From contig MVAQ01000006.1 in NCBI GenBank assembly GCA_014825775.1, forward strand, positions 1-64,000: DNA of 64,000 bases, given 5' to 3'. Numbering within the stretch: the stretch's first letter is position 1; each line of letters starts with the position of its first letter. Positions 24,639-37,665 of the stretch are shown in pieces. A model generated the notes under the pieces. The model saw nothing but the letters and a program-made list of their open reading frames with translations, did not search any database and was not told the DNA's origin. The translations under genes were made by a program, and so were the position numbers. Source of the DNA: Krasilnikovozyma curviuscula (lineage: Eukaryota; Basidiomycota; Tremellomycetes; Cystofilobasidiales; Mrakiaceae).

Positions 24639-25158
24639 GTGATGGAGGGGGTTTGTTTTCGAGGTTGTATTAAGGCAGAAGCGAGCAGTAAATTTTTCAG
24701 AGGTTGCTCTATGTGAGTAGTGTCTGAAGAGTAAAGGCTAGCTATTCCTATTTTATTCCCTCTCATTCAAAAAGTTGTACCTACCGTTTAAACTTCTTGT
24801 GACTTCTGAAGCTCCGGGAAGACGGAAGAAGATAAACCTTGTACCGTCATCCACACCTCAAAAGTGGATTTTTACTATGAACTTTCATTCTCTTATTTTA
24901 TTGTGATATATATATAGACTCGGCGGTCAGGGCAGGAAACGAGACGGAACTTGCGCTGCTGCTTCAGCAGGACTACTATCATAATTCAGTGAATTTAAGC
25001 TACGTAGCATTGTAAAATATACTAGTTTAAGCAAATTTAAGTACAATACAAGTTGTACACAAGAGTGCAACGAAAGAACAAGAAATGGGAAAACAGAAAT
25101 ATTGAAGGAAAACGAAACCAGATTCCTGCTAGTAGTGATACAAAGAAGGGACGTTCAT
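24639..25158. other. Intergenic, AT-rich
   Basis: This separates the small mitochondrial-type gene from the stop of the RhoGAP gene. It contains an AT-alternating run near 24904-24917 and A-rich tracts to 25120, as expected for 3' flank and promoter. No gene is seen. Confidence 0.45.
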
Positions 25159-28100
25159 TCACATATTTTGCAGCATATTCTTGTCTTCATCGCCAGATCC
25201 AGTAAACTCCTTCCTCTCAATCTTCTTGGGCTGCTCCACTTCCATCTCTTCCTCAGCTAGATCATCAGCTTTGGCGACCTCTGGCACCTCGATCACAGCT
25301 TCTTCCACCTTCTTTGGCCCTTCATTCACTTTGTCCCTAACAGGAATGGCAGCCACAATCTCCGGGTCCACCAGCGCTTCAGATGAAACGTGGGTAGACG
25401 ACGAGGTTCCCAGAGTAGTCGAAGGTACGGCTAACTTGTTGGTATCTTCACTCACATCATCAGCCTGCTTCTCCTTCGGTAGCTTTTCCTTTTGAGCTTC
25501 AGGATAGTAAGGCGGAGCTTCAAAGAGGGGTTCTGTCGGTGCTGGAATTAGTTCGGTGGGAGGTAGACGAGGAGGAAGGGAAGGAGGTTTGAGTGCGACC
25601 GGCGCAGGTAAGGATGACGGTTCTACTTCTGGGATTGGCTTGCTCGCGAGGGTTTCAGGCGCAATAGTCATCTTGGTGTGGACAGATCCTTTTGTTGAAA
25701 AGGCTGGCTTGGAGTTGTGGCTCGAGAGCGCAGGCGGCGGCTGTCCTTGGAAGATATCTGGAAGGTATGAAAGCATGTCTTCAAAGACAGTGTCCTGGGG
25801 CGAGATTCTGTGACGTCAATGGATGGAAGAGGGGATTATAAGCAACAGTCAAAATTTACCTTCGCAGAATGCATCGTCAGCAAGTTCAACTCTTTCTGAT
25901 CTTCATCTCCAAACACCAAAGATCCAAAGATGATAGCCAGATTATGAGCGTCCACTAAAGGAAGTAGAGATGGATATTAGCAACCAGTCCCGACGAAATG
26001 TAGCTTGTAACAATTCTATGCACTCTTATTTTCGGCCATTGCAACCTGGGACAGGTGATGCAAGAGAGCATGAAGCGTCGTCTGATGTACCAATGGAAGT
26101 CGCTTGATTCGGGTTTGGATGAGAAGGAACTGATTCTCCACATGTATGTCTCTGTCTTTTGTCATTGCAACCCGGTCGGCGAGTGGGAATCTCATAAGTG
26201 GTTCTGGAAGTTGTCTGAGATAGAGCTGGGTACAACGAAGATGTCATCATAGTCAACACGTGTGTAATAGATATAAGGAGCTGAAAGCTTACTTTGAGGA
26301 TAGCAGCAATTGTGTAGATCTCTTCTTGTGGATGAAATTGAAACAAGACTTCGTCCTTCTCAATCTGTCGCACCAGGTGTTCAACAATCTTCTGTCTGGG
26401 AGAGATTCTGTACAATCCTTCGGTATCAACACCTGTCGTTGCAAAAAGGTAGGCTTCGGTGAATTGAAACATTTAAATCGATGGGAGAAAACCACTATAC
26501 CTCTCTGGTTAATCGCAACGATACACTTCTCCATTAAGATGGGTATCTGCCTAGAGCTTCCATAACCACGTTGGAAAGCATAATCTTGCAGCGAAACCCC
26601 GAATATGAGATCTCGAGATTCGCCAGCAAAGTAGTTATAGCTGCACAACCAAGGAAACTACGTCAGCAATTAATCACACGGTGGACGAATGGTCAGACTC
26701 ACTAGTGGACGCTGGCAAGTTTCTCAGGAGCCTGAGCATGAGCCTGAGAGACAGCAATATCTCTAGCTGCATTACTGTAATGCACATACACTCGTCATCA
26801 GCTTACCACTTTGAAAGAATTAGACAGCAACTGACATTCTCATGAGAGCCTCTTCGCTTCTTCGAGCCAAAGCAACACCAAACGCTGACGTGCCATGAAG
26901 AGAATCACAGTACTTCTGCAGCAGTATCTGCATCATTGCGAGGAGTTCTTGAACGAATGCGGCTGCTGACTATTACCACCAAAGATTTGTCAATTAATTA
27001 CGACGCACGCATAAACAGGAAGACTAAAAACGTACTGAAGCACCGCCAGCATTCACTCTCTCAACACCCATCCTCAAGGATTCCAAGTGGAAAACACCAG
27101 TTCGATAGGCGTGATCCGCTTCTTCAGCTTCCCTCTTCAGTCGGACCAGTTTCGCTACAGCGGTTTCGGCCTTTTCACGTTCTCTCTCAGCTTTGATTTC
27201 TCCTCTGTCCCGAGCTACATATACCAAACAAATGTTCAGAAGGTGTCAGCCTAGAATGACTTGATCACGACAAGATTAAGTAAAAGGCACGAACCTTCTT
27301 TACCAGACTGGCCAACCTTCTCACCCAACCCTTGTAAGTTGCTCAAGAAAGAGTTAATCTGCTTCTTAGCTTCCTGAATACCTGGTCCAGCACCTTCCTT
27401 TTCACTGCCACCACTGCTCTTCTTCTCCGGCTGATGTTGGTGCTGATACGGCATGCCCGGTTGCTGGCCTGACGGCGTACGATGATGAGCTGGTAAGTTG
27501 GCTGTTGCATAATCCGGGTTCTGGCCCGTCATATGCTTTGCGAAATCTTCCCATTCGCGCGTTTTCTTGGTGTATGCCTTCTGGAGGTCGTTCACTTTCT
27601 TCGAGTAGTCCACATACCGCGTCGTTGCGTCTCGTAAATCTCCTTCGACTCGTCTTGATATCCTCGCCTGAGAGTGTAAGCATCAAAACAGACAAGATTC
27701 AGATTGGTGTCCCGTGAGGGCTGAGGACGAGGAGGAAGTGAGCCCGACGACTGTTTGCGAAGCAGTAAGCGTACCTGAGTTTCGCGCAGGTTGGACAATG
27801 GTTTGATGACTTCGCTTCTGATTGCAAGGGCAAATCTAAAATTCAGAAGCGTGATGAATTAAACGCAGTGTACAGCGACCAACAGCCGAGATCAATGACT
27901 AACGTAGACCTCGATTCGTATTCATGTTCAGCGTTCTCCCTCATCTCTCTCCAAACGCTTCTCAATGTTGGAAGGCTGTGAGGACTGTAAGAGTATGAAT
28001 AGCTTTCTTCTGCCGTGTCGATAGCCTTGGTTCGTTTGATAAGTTGGGAAAGACCAGCAGCAAAGTTTTCTTCTAGCCGTGCTCTTGATGATGACGCCCG

Positions 28101-28464
28101 TTGAGACCAAACGCACAGTCAGTAAACAGCAAAAGGTTAAAATCATCTCAGCTTACCTCTCTTCAAAGAACCATAGGTAGCTGTAGTGAGAAATAAGTAG
28201 GTACGGAAAAGGGAGAGGTGCGTTTCATCAGCTTCCTTTCGGGCTCGATTTAAATAGAACCGTTCTCACTCATTCTGTATCTCAGTTAACTGTGATGGCA
28301 GGCATCAGGTCAGTGATAGAACAGTAAGAGCAGACATTCACCAAAATACGTACATGGAAAGCGAAATCCCCAAGGAATGAGGTCGACTGGTTTGCTGATG
28401 TTGGTGAGGACACTGCATTTGACCCAGACACAGATCCTCTTCTGATGATGGAAGCTCCGTCCAT
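25159..28464 (-). CDS. F-BAR and RhoGAP domain protein
   Basis: Fourteen exons (28464-28354, 28289-28270, 28180-28157, 28083-27904, 27835-27775, 27667-27295, 27214-27036, 26969-26836, 26774-26703, 26640-26501, 26432-26293, 26225-26024, 25954-25860, 25794-25159) encode 788 residues. Residues 33-370 form an FCH/F-BAR region: FLGDFAFHLTEIQND, EERARLEENFAAGLSQLIKR, then coiled coil with VDYSKKVNDLQKAYTKKTRE. Residues 385-590 are a RhoGAP domain with the arginine-finger block VDTEGLYRISP, LYLRQLPEPLMRFPLADR and KMDAHNLAIIFGSLVFG. The last 200 residues are Pro/Glu-rich. Such proteins (Rgd1/Rgd2, Rga7-like) switch off Rho/Cdc42 GTPases at curved plasma membrane during budding and septation. Two exons are 20 and 24 nt. 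The gene is head to head with the serine-rich gene. Confidence 0.92.
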
Positions 28465-28660
28465 GGGTACTTAAGAGAGTTAACTAGCTAGATTAGTAGC
28501 TGATTAGAGGGCTTAGAATCTATTGATTAGAAAAATATTGTACTGGGTCTAATCAATTGGGATGTCGCTAGGTCGACGTCGAGAGCAAGCTCGCGCTACA
28601 GTCTTCCTTTGGACGGTGACCAACCTTAAAAATTATGATTCGATAGCCTTGGTTTCTGGC
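28465..28660. promoter_or_regulatory. Shared divergent promoter region
   Basis: The RhoGAP gene starts at 28464 (-) and the serine-rich gene at 28661 (+), or at 28562 if its upstream ATG is used. The intervening 100-196 bp are AT-rich with repeated CTAG/GATTAG motifs and must contain both promoters. Confidence 0.5.
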
Positions 28661-31600
28661 ATGGCTTACAACACCTCCAGCTCCAGCTTAAATTCCCCTA
28701 CAAAATCTCCCTCCAGACCAAGATCAGGTACCATTTCTCTTTTCCAGTATGCTGCTCAACCCCAACGTCTGACGCTGCTTCTTTCTTCCTTTCGTTTCAC
28801 CCTGCAGCGATCTTTGTCGGGAAGAAATGGAATTTCATGGGAGGAAACAGCTCTGACAACAACACCAGCGGCAGCAGCAATATTCAGCAGCTGCAGACGC
28901 AGCATGAGAATCCGAGCCCGACCCTCAGCGAACGAAGATCAATAGGACCGGCCCTACGAAGGCCCCCAAAGAGCGACAGACGAACCTCAATCTCAACAGG
29001 GGGGTTACCTTCACCACCTTTAACGAATACCACAGGCTCTGCTTCAGGATCAGGCGAGGGTAGTTCAGGCGGGAGAAATCAAGGTCAACGACTCTTGTCA
29101 CAGGAGTCTGCTATACCGTCGATGGAGGATCTGCTGAAGGGAACTATGCTCGAGGGCTCGAATGGTCCTAACGGATCATCGGCAGTGTCGTCAGGAGGTG
29201 CAGGATTCTCGTCAAGAGCAGAATACTACGCGTCAAATGTGGTGTCTATCGGTGCGGGTTCTTCATCCAAGCGTCGGAGCTCTGTCTCAAACTCGCTGAT
29301 AGAAAGCAGCCAGAGCAATGACGAAAACAGTAGCAGTAGCAATGGTGCGTTAAGCTCGAAGGAAAGGAGTCGATTGGTAAGAGAGGAAATTTTCTTTTTC
29401 GTGGTCTAGCCATCTCCCTGTTTGAAGCGGCGCTGTTGTTGACACTCTGGTTTTTGTTAAATCAGGTCATGGAAAGGCTCTCCAACATTTCACGAATGTC
29501 TTCTACACCTTCCCCAACCCGCTCCTCCTCTCGGTCCACAGATCTGGTCTCTGCTTCCCCTACATCCTGGAGACCGTTACCTCAATCCGAAGAGGAAGAA
29601 ATACCGGGATCTCGATCTTCTTCCTACGCTTCAACATCAACCATTACACGCCATTTACCATTACAACAAGGTCACCTTGGATCAACAGCATCTACCGGGC
29701 GAGCCTCTAGCACTAGTGGGCATTCTCAGACCACAGCCAGCCGACGAACTTCCTCAGAACAAGACCGTCGATCACACATCACCTCTCCTGACAACAAATC
29801 TATCTCACCCCAACCCACCTCACCTCCATCCAGATGGCAAAGGTCACCTTCCATCAGATCATCAGCTCACGAGAGGAACGCGTCCATGCCTGAATACACC
29901 GAACCGGTACGCGATCGAGAAGACGAAGAGGAGCGTCGTTCGGCCCACGTCAAGGGTCACAGCATGAGTTCCATCCATGGTTCAAGAAGCTACACCAGTC
30001 CAACCACAAGTCCGCGTTCTTCAGCTGGATCCAACGTCGGAAGCCTGACGCCCGTGACTTCACGTGCCGTCTCCTCAGGAGGTTCAACTGAAGGTGAATC
30101 CTCGACGCCCGCTAGTGCATTGAGAGTTCGACGATCTACAACGCTCGGTGGAAACAGCTCGACAATGAGGAGGAGCGATAGCAACAAGTCGTCCAAGTCA
30201 ATCGCGTCGCTGACTGCTCTGACCGCGTCAAGAGATACTCCTAGCAGCAGCAGCAGTGGAATAAAAAGGTCTTCCACCGTCCAAGGAAACGATCTGGTAT
30301 CCCCTCTTCAGCATCGAGACAATCTATCACAAGCACCCACATCCAACACCAGCATAAATTCACGAATGTCATCTCGAAGGTTGTTTGGTGGTGACCAATT
30401 TGCCAACACTGCTGCCGCTGGATCATCAGCATCCAGTGCCCGTAGACGAAATGATGAAACGCCTCCCACTGAACGCCAACAACGCAGAGGTGCTGCGATG
30501 AGCGAATCTTCGAGTAGCAATGGCTTGGATCATACTTCTCACAGTGGTGGAAGAAGGCGATCTGCGCTCCCAGTGGAGTTCTATGAAAATGTGAGCCCAC
30601 TTATCGATCAAGCCCAAAGGTATTGTACCTACTGACTTAGGTATTTGCTTCACAGAGTGTCGCTTCACCGTCCAATAGTATCCAATCGGAACGATCCATT
30701 CTCAACTCCAGCACTTCGTCGTCACAATTCTCGTCATCTCTCAGCGGTGAAGATCTTGCAGTCATATCACCTCGAAGATCTCACTCTCACACTATGAGTA
30801 GCTCAGGATCATCCAATTCGCTTCTCCTTAATGAGGCGGTCCCATTTCCTTCCAATGGCAGCACTCCATCTCCTTTAAATGAGGATCCAAACGATCCAAT
30901 GGTCATTTTAGGACGACTGAATGAGGAGCGAGAGGAAAACAAAAGGAAGAGACAGATCCTGTTAGATAATGTGGAGGAACGTCGAAGAAATGGTGTGAAT
31001 TCTGCTGCTGGTCAACAAGGTGCCGGAGCTAGAGACAGGTTTGACGCTGAGTTCCCACCGCGCACACCAAGCTCACTAGGATATGCAGGTGATCTCCCAC
31101 CACGTTCTCATCTAAGACCTGCTTCTCATACAACGGGCAGAGGCGGGGCGCGTCCTCAAACGACCATGTCGATGTATGGCGACTCCAACATCGACTTCTC
31201 GAGGCCACCTCGAACAGCACCACCTCTAACAAGAGATTTCTCAAGAGATTCAGCTGTGACTTCATTCAACTCCTCAAACCAACCCTCCTCCTCAGCTGCT
31301 CGGTACAGACTTAATATCAACAGAGCTGTAGCGGAGAACGACTACAATGATCGGGGTGCGTCTCCTCTGACCGCTCTAGGCTATCGAGCAGGCACCCCTT
31401 CTTCTGCTTCTCGACGTGCTGCTCTTCACCAGCCTACAACACCGACACCAATTTCGTCGAACATGGTCACTTCAGCATCCCTCAGGTCCAACGGCGGCGG
31501 CGTGCTCCTCAGACCGTCCACATCAATGGACTTCACAGCTGCTTCGATGGCGCGAAGAATGCCCCTTCACGAGAGTGTAACAACAGATCACAGTCGAACA

Positions 31601-32634
31601 ATGATGGAAGCCAACGACTTTTTCGGGAGATACTTCACCAAGCAGCAGCAACAGCAGATGAACGGCAATCGAATCTCAACCACCACGGCCCAACTCTCGA
31701 CGCACGCAGCCGACCAAGTCGTCTTCCAAACCGAAAACGTAAATCAAGCTCTGCGTATTTTGATCTCGGAGGTGATGGAGTTCCAGATTGAAGCTGAAGT
31801 GGCTGAGGCTGAAGGACGAGGCACGAAGGAGTCTGTGGAAGGCTTCTCGCAGACTGGAAGACTGCTCAGAGACGCGCTCAGGTGCTCTGATGAGTGTGTT
31901 CGAGAAGTTACGCAGCTGCTTCTCAATATCCCAAAGAACGTCAAGGAGGTTGTCAGGTTGGTAGAGGGAAATAGTGGCAATTTAGCCGGAGGTAGTCAAC
32001 AATCGCGTCCGATGTCTAGAGCGGGCACGATGGACTTTGAAAATGAGATGGGCTTGGAACGATGTGAGTAAATTAAGGATAATTGGTTTTACCCTTCTGT
32101 CGTGCTCCATGATACTAAGTGTTGCTTTTTTTCTTTTTTTTTTTAACAGACCCACGTCCAGCGACTTCAATGGGTGAAAACCGCTCATCGTTCTATTCGC
32201 CAGCTTCCCAAACGACTAGTTCACGACCAGCACAACCACTTCGGTCATCACACTCTCCAACGCGTTCAACTGGTCCTCGTATCTCACTCCTCTCCAACTT
32301 GCCAGTACCAGTCTTTCGAGGATTAGAAAGAGCGCCGTCAATCTCTAACATGAGACGCGAGAAGACGTCGACAGCATCAACTATTCGACCTGCATCAATG
32401 TACACCGTCTCTCCAACAACTGGGGTCTCTAGAGTGAGCGTTCAGACTTCCCCGACGAGGTCTTTCCGCGCTTTAGACGAATTGGACGAACAACCAAATC
32501 AGTACCAAGTCTCTCCTAGCCGGTCTAGGACAATCACTGGGTTAGCGTCTGCGGCTGTAAGTCCGTCGGATAGTGTCAGACAGTTGAGAAGACAGAGCAT
32601 GTCCTTACCGCCCGGTGCAGCGGCTGATTTATGA
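28661..32634 (+). CDS. Large serine-rich, mostly disordered protein
   Basis: Exons 28661-28727, 28808-29376, 29466-30590, 30656-32063 and 32150-32634 join in frame into 1217 residues. An in-frame ATG at 28562 would add 33 residues; I prefer 28661 because the added stretch is AT-rich and unlike the Ser/Thr/Arg-rich protein that follows. Long tracts are Ser, Arg and Thr with many RSSS and SP/TP phosphorylation-like sites. Two more ordered parts stand out: a short charged helix LGRLNEEREENKRKRQILL, and a probable coiled coil around 31740-31990 (NQALRILISEVMEFQIEAEV and on to VTQLLLNIPKNVKEVVRLVE). I do not recognise a family. Composition suggests a phosphoregulated scaffold, perhaps cortical or cytoskeletal, consistent with (not proved by) sharing a promoter with a RhoGAP. 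Confidence 0.8.
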
Positions 32635-32906
32635 GCAAAGTCGCGTACGCCGCTGGAAAGTCTTCGGGAAGAAAACGACACTTATGTCCAAAAATTACAT
32701 TACAGATAGACATACACTATACTATATCAGTATATGCAGATTTAGATGCACTTTGTACCAGCATCACATTGAGTTTTGCGAGGTTTTTTATCCCTTTCCC
32801 AGAGTGGGACGATTTCTCTGCGGCGAAAACAAATGCACGTCCGCCGATATGAAGGAATGTCCTGACCCCTCACAACCTTCTCACAAATTCTTATACTTTC
32901 GTCAGG

Positions 32907-35233
32907 ATGTCTGCTGCTTCCTCCCCAGCAGTGCTGGCCCCCTCTGCGACGTCCATCGCATCCAATATCGTTGAACATGGCTCAAGTTTTTTCAAACTCG
33001 ATTTCTTCTCAGCATGGTTGTCCAAAAACGCGGTAGGAACCATCCTGGCCCTCGTGTCGACTCTGCTGGTGCTCGAACAGGTCAGATACAGGTCCAAGAA
33101 GGGTAACCTGCCAGGCGCTACCTGGACCATCCCAGTCATTGGCAAATTCCTCGACTCCCTTCACCCAAGTACGTCGTCAGCCCCTCTGTATTTGTCCCTT
33201 GTTTCTTCGGGCACTGACTGGCCTATGTGTTACCATTTTAGCCTTGGAGAACTACCAGAAGGGATGGAACGCTGGGCCCATGAGTGTCGCGTCTGTTTTC
33301 CACATGTGAGCAGCTAGGATCGTCGACCCTTTCATTGGGATCTGGGCGCATGAGCGACTGAACGCTATCCTGAGCTGATACGTATTCTTCTTTCCCAGCT
33401 TCATCGTCCTTGCTTCCAACAACGAGTTTGCCAGAAAGGTCCTTCACTCCCCAACCTACGCTGAGCCATGCCTCGTCGCCTCTGCTAAACAGGTCCTCCT
33501 CAAGGAAAACTGGTTAGTAGCCCAGTCTCTCCCAATCACGTCGACTTCCTGCTTGATCTAAAATCTACTTTCGGCTTGCAGGGTCTTCCTTCACGGAAAG
33601 GTTCACGCTGACTACAGAAGAGCCCTCAACGTTTTGTTTACTCGAAGAGCACTCAGGTAAGTCCTACTGCCGGCGCGCCTTCGTTAGAGCGCTTCACTCC
33701 ATGTCTCGTGGGGAAACGTCCGCTCATACAGGTTTCTCAACAGTGTCTACCTGCCTGTCCAGGAACGTATTTACAAGAAGTACTTCAAGAGCTGGTTGGA
33801 GGAGAAGGACGCTGAACACTCTCAGTAAGTTTCTCGCGTTCCTCTCAATAGTATTCGATGTCTGATCCAACTCATCCGTTATAATTTTTGTGCAGATACA
33901 TGATGAGATTCCGTGACCTGAACATGGAAACTTCCCTTCGCGTCTTCTGTGGTGACTACATTACTGATGCCGGTGCACAAGAAATTTCCGACAAGTACTG
34001 GCTCATCACTCTCGCACTTGAGCTCGTCAACTTCCCCTTCGCCCTTCCAGGAACCAAGGTATACAACGCGATCCAAGCTCGAAAGGTCACTATGAAGTAT
34101 TTGGAGAAGGCTGCTCAGGAGAGCAAGAACAACATGGAGGCCGGCGCTGAGGTTACATGCTTGATGGACGCTTGGACCAAGGCTATGATTGATGCTCGTG
34201 CTGGTGCAGGAGACGACGTCGAAGAGCGAAAGGCTCTCACCAGAGAGTTCTCCAACCACGAAATTGCTATGGTCGTTTTGTCCTTCCTCTTTGCCTCTCA
34301 GGACGCTATGACTTCCACCATGACCAACACGTTCCAACTCTTGGCCGACCACCCGGATATTCTGGCTAAAGTTAGAGAAGAACAGTACCGTGTTAGAAAC
34401 AACGATGTCGACGCTCCAATTACCCTTGAAATGATTGATCAAATGACTTACACCCGTGCTATGGTCAAGGAATCTCTCCGTGTTCTCCCACCAGTCATCA
34501 TGTGAGTCTCTTTTTCCTCCTACAAAAGCATTGTGCTTGTCGATGAATAGATCACTGATGATTGATCGTTCTACGCAGGGTTCCATACATGACAACTAAA
34601 CCATTCCCAATCTCACCAGACTACACTGTTCCAAAGGGTAAGTAGTCCTCTTCTTAAGTTAATTATATGAAGTAATATGACTAAGGGGTGTCCATAAATG
34701 TCTTTCAAACTCGTCAGGCACGATGTTGATTCCAAGTTTCTGGAACTCGCTTCACGATGAGACCGTCTACCCAGAACCAGATGCTTTCAAACCAGAGAGG
34801 TGGCTTGAGAAGGATGGCCTTGCTGAGGGCTCTCCAAAGAACTACTTGGTTTGGGGTGCTGGTGCTCACAAGGTGAGTGTCGATATCTTTTCGTTGCTTT
34901 TCACCTCCCTCTCGTTTTTTTGTTTCTAATGTCTCTTATCATTCTTTTATCGCTTTTAAGTGTATTGGAACTGATTACGCTACTATGCACGTCATCGCCT
35001 CTGTCGGTAGTGCTTCAGTCACCATGGACTGGGATCACAAGATCACCCCAGAGTCCCACCGCCAAAAGGTCATCGCTACCATCTTCCCTAAGGATAACTG
35101 CTGGCTGAAGGTTAGTAGAACTAAAGATTGATCACTGTTGAAATTTCCTATTGACAGTTTGAACTGACTCATCCCTTCCGTGTTTTGTTTATTACTGCAG
35201 TTCACTCCCAGACCAAAGCCATCTGAAATATAA
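32907..35233 (+). CDS. ERG5: Sterol C-22 desaturase, cytochrome P450 CYP61
   Basis: Ten exons (32907-33168, 33242-33305, 33399-33512, 33582-33656, 33732-33824, 33896-34501, 34579-34637, 34718-34872, 34961-35110, 35201-35233) encode 536 residues. The enzyme introduces the C22-23 double bond late in ergosterol synthesis at the ER. A membrane anchor (AVGTILALVSTLLVLEQV) is near residue 45. P450 motifs follow: I-helix FLFASQDAMTST, ExxR in KESLRVLPP, PERW, and the haem loop WGAGAHKCIGTDYA with ligand Cys477. The segment WVFLHGKVHADYRRALN and the end IATIFPKDNCWLKF are typical of Erg5 rather than Erg11. A bulky Ala replaces the usual Gly before HKC. Splicing falls directly before the haem cysteine codon. 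Confidence 0.95.
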
Positions 35234-35622
35234 TTCCCGTCCTTCCTACCTACCCCTTCCGTCCCTATATCTTCCTTTTGCATATAGAGCTTCTGGATAG
35301 TACGCTTTCGTTTCTTTGCATCTTCTAATATCAACATCGATCTATCCCGTTTGAACCCCGCGCGGTATTTTGGTTGTCCTTTTCGTAGACAACGAAACTT
35401 GATGCCATTGTCATCACATTTATCATCTCTCTCAGCAGCAAGTCCAATTCCTGCTATTATCTCACTGCTGAACGTGTCACCTCCAAATCAAAGATTTTTT
35501 AATATTTTTTGCTCGGGTTTTCCTCGAGGCCCGAAAATGAAATCTTTTCGGAACGACCTGATTGGACTTGAGAGGCCGACAGTCGCTCTCTCTCTTAAGA
35601 CCTTAGTGCTCAGGACGAAGCA
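35234..35622. other. Intergenic between ERG5 and DIC1
   Basis: 389 bp hold the ERG5 3' flank and the carrier promoter. A T-rich run at 35497-35515 is the only notable composition; nothing specific is seen. Confidence 0.45.
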
Positions 35623-37320
35623 ATGTCGACAGCCAGCTCCAGTCAACCTCTGAAGGCGTCAGCCAAAAAGACGTACCCATTCTGGTGAGATGCAGTCGAA
35701 AACTTTTCGGAGTTACACGCTTGGTGTACTGATAATTTGTCCCTTGGGCCCTTTTTTATTAGGACGGGAGGTAAGAAATTCCTGCAACGGTTATAATTTA
35801 TTACAGTTTGACCTGACTGATTTTCTCTAATGATCCTCTAGGTGCTGCTGCAGCCAGTTAGTATCCCTCTCTGCTCAACAACAATTTTCCGCCACGCCAT
35901 TGGCCTGTAACCCATTCCAACTGATTCGCCTTGCTTTTGTTTACTATACGTAGTGGCTGCATGCTGCACGCATCCTTTGGACCTGGTCAGAGTGTGAGTT
36001 TCCACCTCAATATCGACTGCTGTCCCTCTCGACGAGCGGTTTTCTGACTGCCAGGCGGATTCATTGCGTGGTTCTATTCAGGCGAATGCAGACGGCCACT
36101 GTTAAAGCGTCGATGGTACAGACGGCGATTTCGACCGTTAAGACAAATGGTAAAGCCTCGCTTTTTCTCTACACCGATGCGCCTCAGCTTCTGACATGAC
36201 GCTGTTGCAACACAGGCATAACGGGAATCTATGCTGGTTTGACTGCGTCCGTTTTCAGGCAGTTCACCTACTCCATGGCCAGATTTGGTGCATACGAGTC
36301 TCTGAAAACATATATGTCGCAGAATGGTGAGCCTCCTGTGTTCTGATTTGCGATTGCGCATCCTTGCGCTGACCGAGCCAAACGTTGTCCCTAGGCAAAA
36401 AACAGCTGAGCGGGTTGGAGATGATTGGTTGCGCTTCCATGGCAGGCCTCCTGGGAGGTATTGCTGGTAACCCGGCTGATATCATTCTGGTTCGAATGAC
36501 GACGGATACCGTGAAACCACTGGAGCAGAGGTACAACTATAAGCATGCCCTAGATGGCCTGTGGCGTGTAACGACGGATGAAGGTGTTGGAGCTCTGTTT
36601 AGAGGACTTGTGAGTGTTGGTTTATTTTCTTAATACGGCTTCGCCCTGACAAATGTTCGGCGTTTATCCAGGGTCCTAATCTTGTCCGCGCTGTCCTGAT
36701 GAACGTGAGTTGAAACTCAAAATAGACATCGTTTCCTTCCTTTCATTCATTCTGACATCTGTTCATATGTGGGTTCAGTCTTCACAACTTGTGTCGTAAG
36801 CAACAAGCATTTTCAGGTGTCTCTTGTGCAGCTATGTTGATATCCCACCCTCACGCTTAGGTACGACTGGTTCAAAATGGGATTGATGAACACATTCGAC
36901 TTCAAAGACGGACTCCTGTTACACTCTCTGGCTAGTTTAGGAGCAGGAACTGTCGCAACCACCATCTGCTCACCGGCTGATGTTGTCAGATCTCGAGTCA
37001 TGAACGCTAAGGGTCCTGGATCTGTAAGTCATATTCCAATCTGATGTTTGCGCCAATTCGAAACTGAGCCAATTGGTTGGTGTAGGACCCAATCACTGTC
37101 ATCACTCGATCGCTTAAAAATGAAGGACCTCAGTTCCTGTTCAAGGGATGGACGCCCGCTTGGAGTGAGTTCCCAAAAATATGTTCGCCGCTTCTCGCAC
37201 AGTTGACTGACTGTTATCTACTCTCACCTCTCAGTCCGTCTGGCTCCCAACACTGTATTGATCTTTATCTTCCTGGAACAGCTGCGTGGAGTCATAGATA
37301 AAACTAGAGCGTTGGTGTAA
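35623..37320 (+). CDS. DIC1: Mitochondrial dicarboxylate carrier
   Basis: Twelve exons (35623-35684, 35763-35770, 35842-35856, 35954-35993, 36082-36149, 36216-36326, 36395-36609, 36672-36704, 36779-36795, 36861-37023, 37086-37164, 37235-37320) encode 298 residues. It exchanges malate or succinate for phosphate across the inner mitochondrial membrane. The three carrier repeats carry PLDLVRVRMQ, PADIILVRM and PADVVRSRVM signatures. Contact residues and spacing follow yeast Dic1 (GGAAAAMAACCTHPLD; FRQFTYSMARFGAYE; VATTICSPADV). The first repeat is split by exons of 8 and 15 nt, and exon nine is 17 nt. Every join is fixed by carrier conservation. The subtype (dicarboxylate rather than oxaloacetate) is inferred from overall similarity. 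Confidence 0.92.
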
Positions 37321-37665
37321 TACAGGTGTCTCTTTAAAAAGGGGAGCTCTGCTTGCTGTCGCGCTTTTGGCATACATTAGACTAAACCTTCCTTAGATGC
37401 GATGAACCAAAATGAAACTACGCTGTTCTTTCTTTCATGTAAGCTTGGCTCTGATATCAGAGTTGCGAACTAGAATAAGGGCGGCTTCTGGACTTGCAAA
37501 TGAGTGGGGAGCAACAAACAATGACCATAGGTGGTGAAGGCATCTAACGATACAGGACATGTGGGAAATATACAACTAATAGCTACAGATATAGTGGTAT
37601 GATGTGTGGGTGGACTAGATATCACAGTTGGATTGGGGAATAGGATGTGAGTGCTAGAGAGATCT
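37321..37665. other. Convergent spacer between DIC1 and the HAD phosphatase
   Basis: 345 bp of 3' flanks from both strands. No gene, repeat or strong hairpin seen. Confidence 0.45.

Noticed and set aside
33879..34595. 238-codon minus-strand frame across the ERG5 central exon
   Set aside because: Antisense shadow of a strongly codon-biased exon; the P450 reading on the plus strand is unequivocal.
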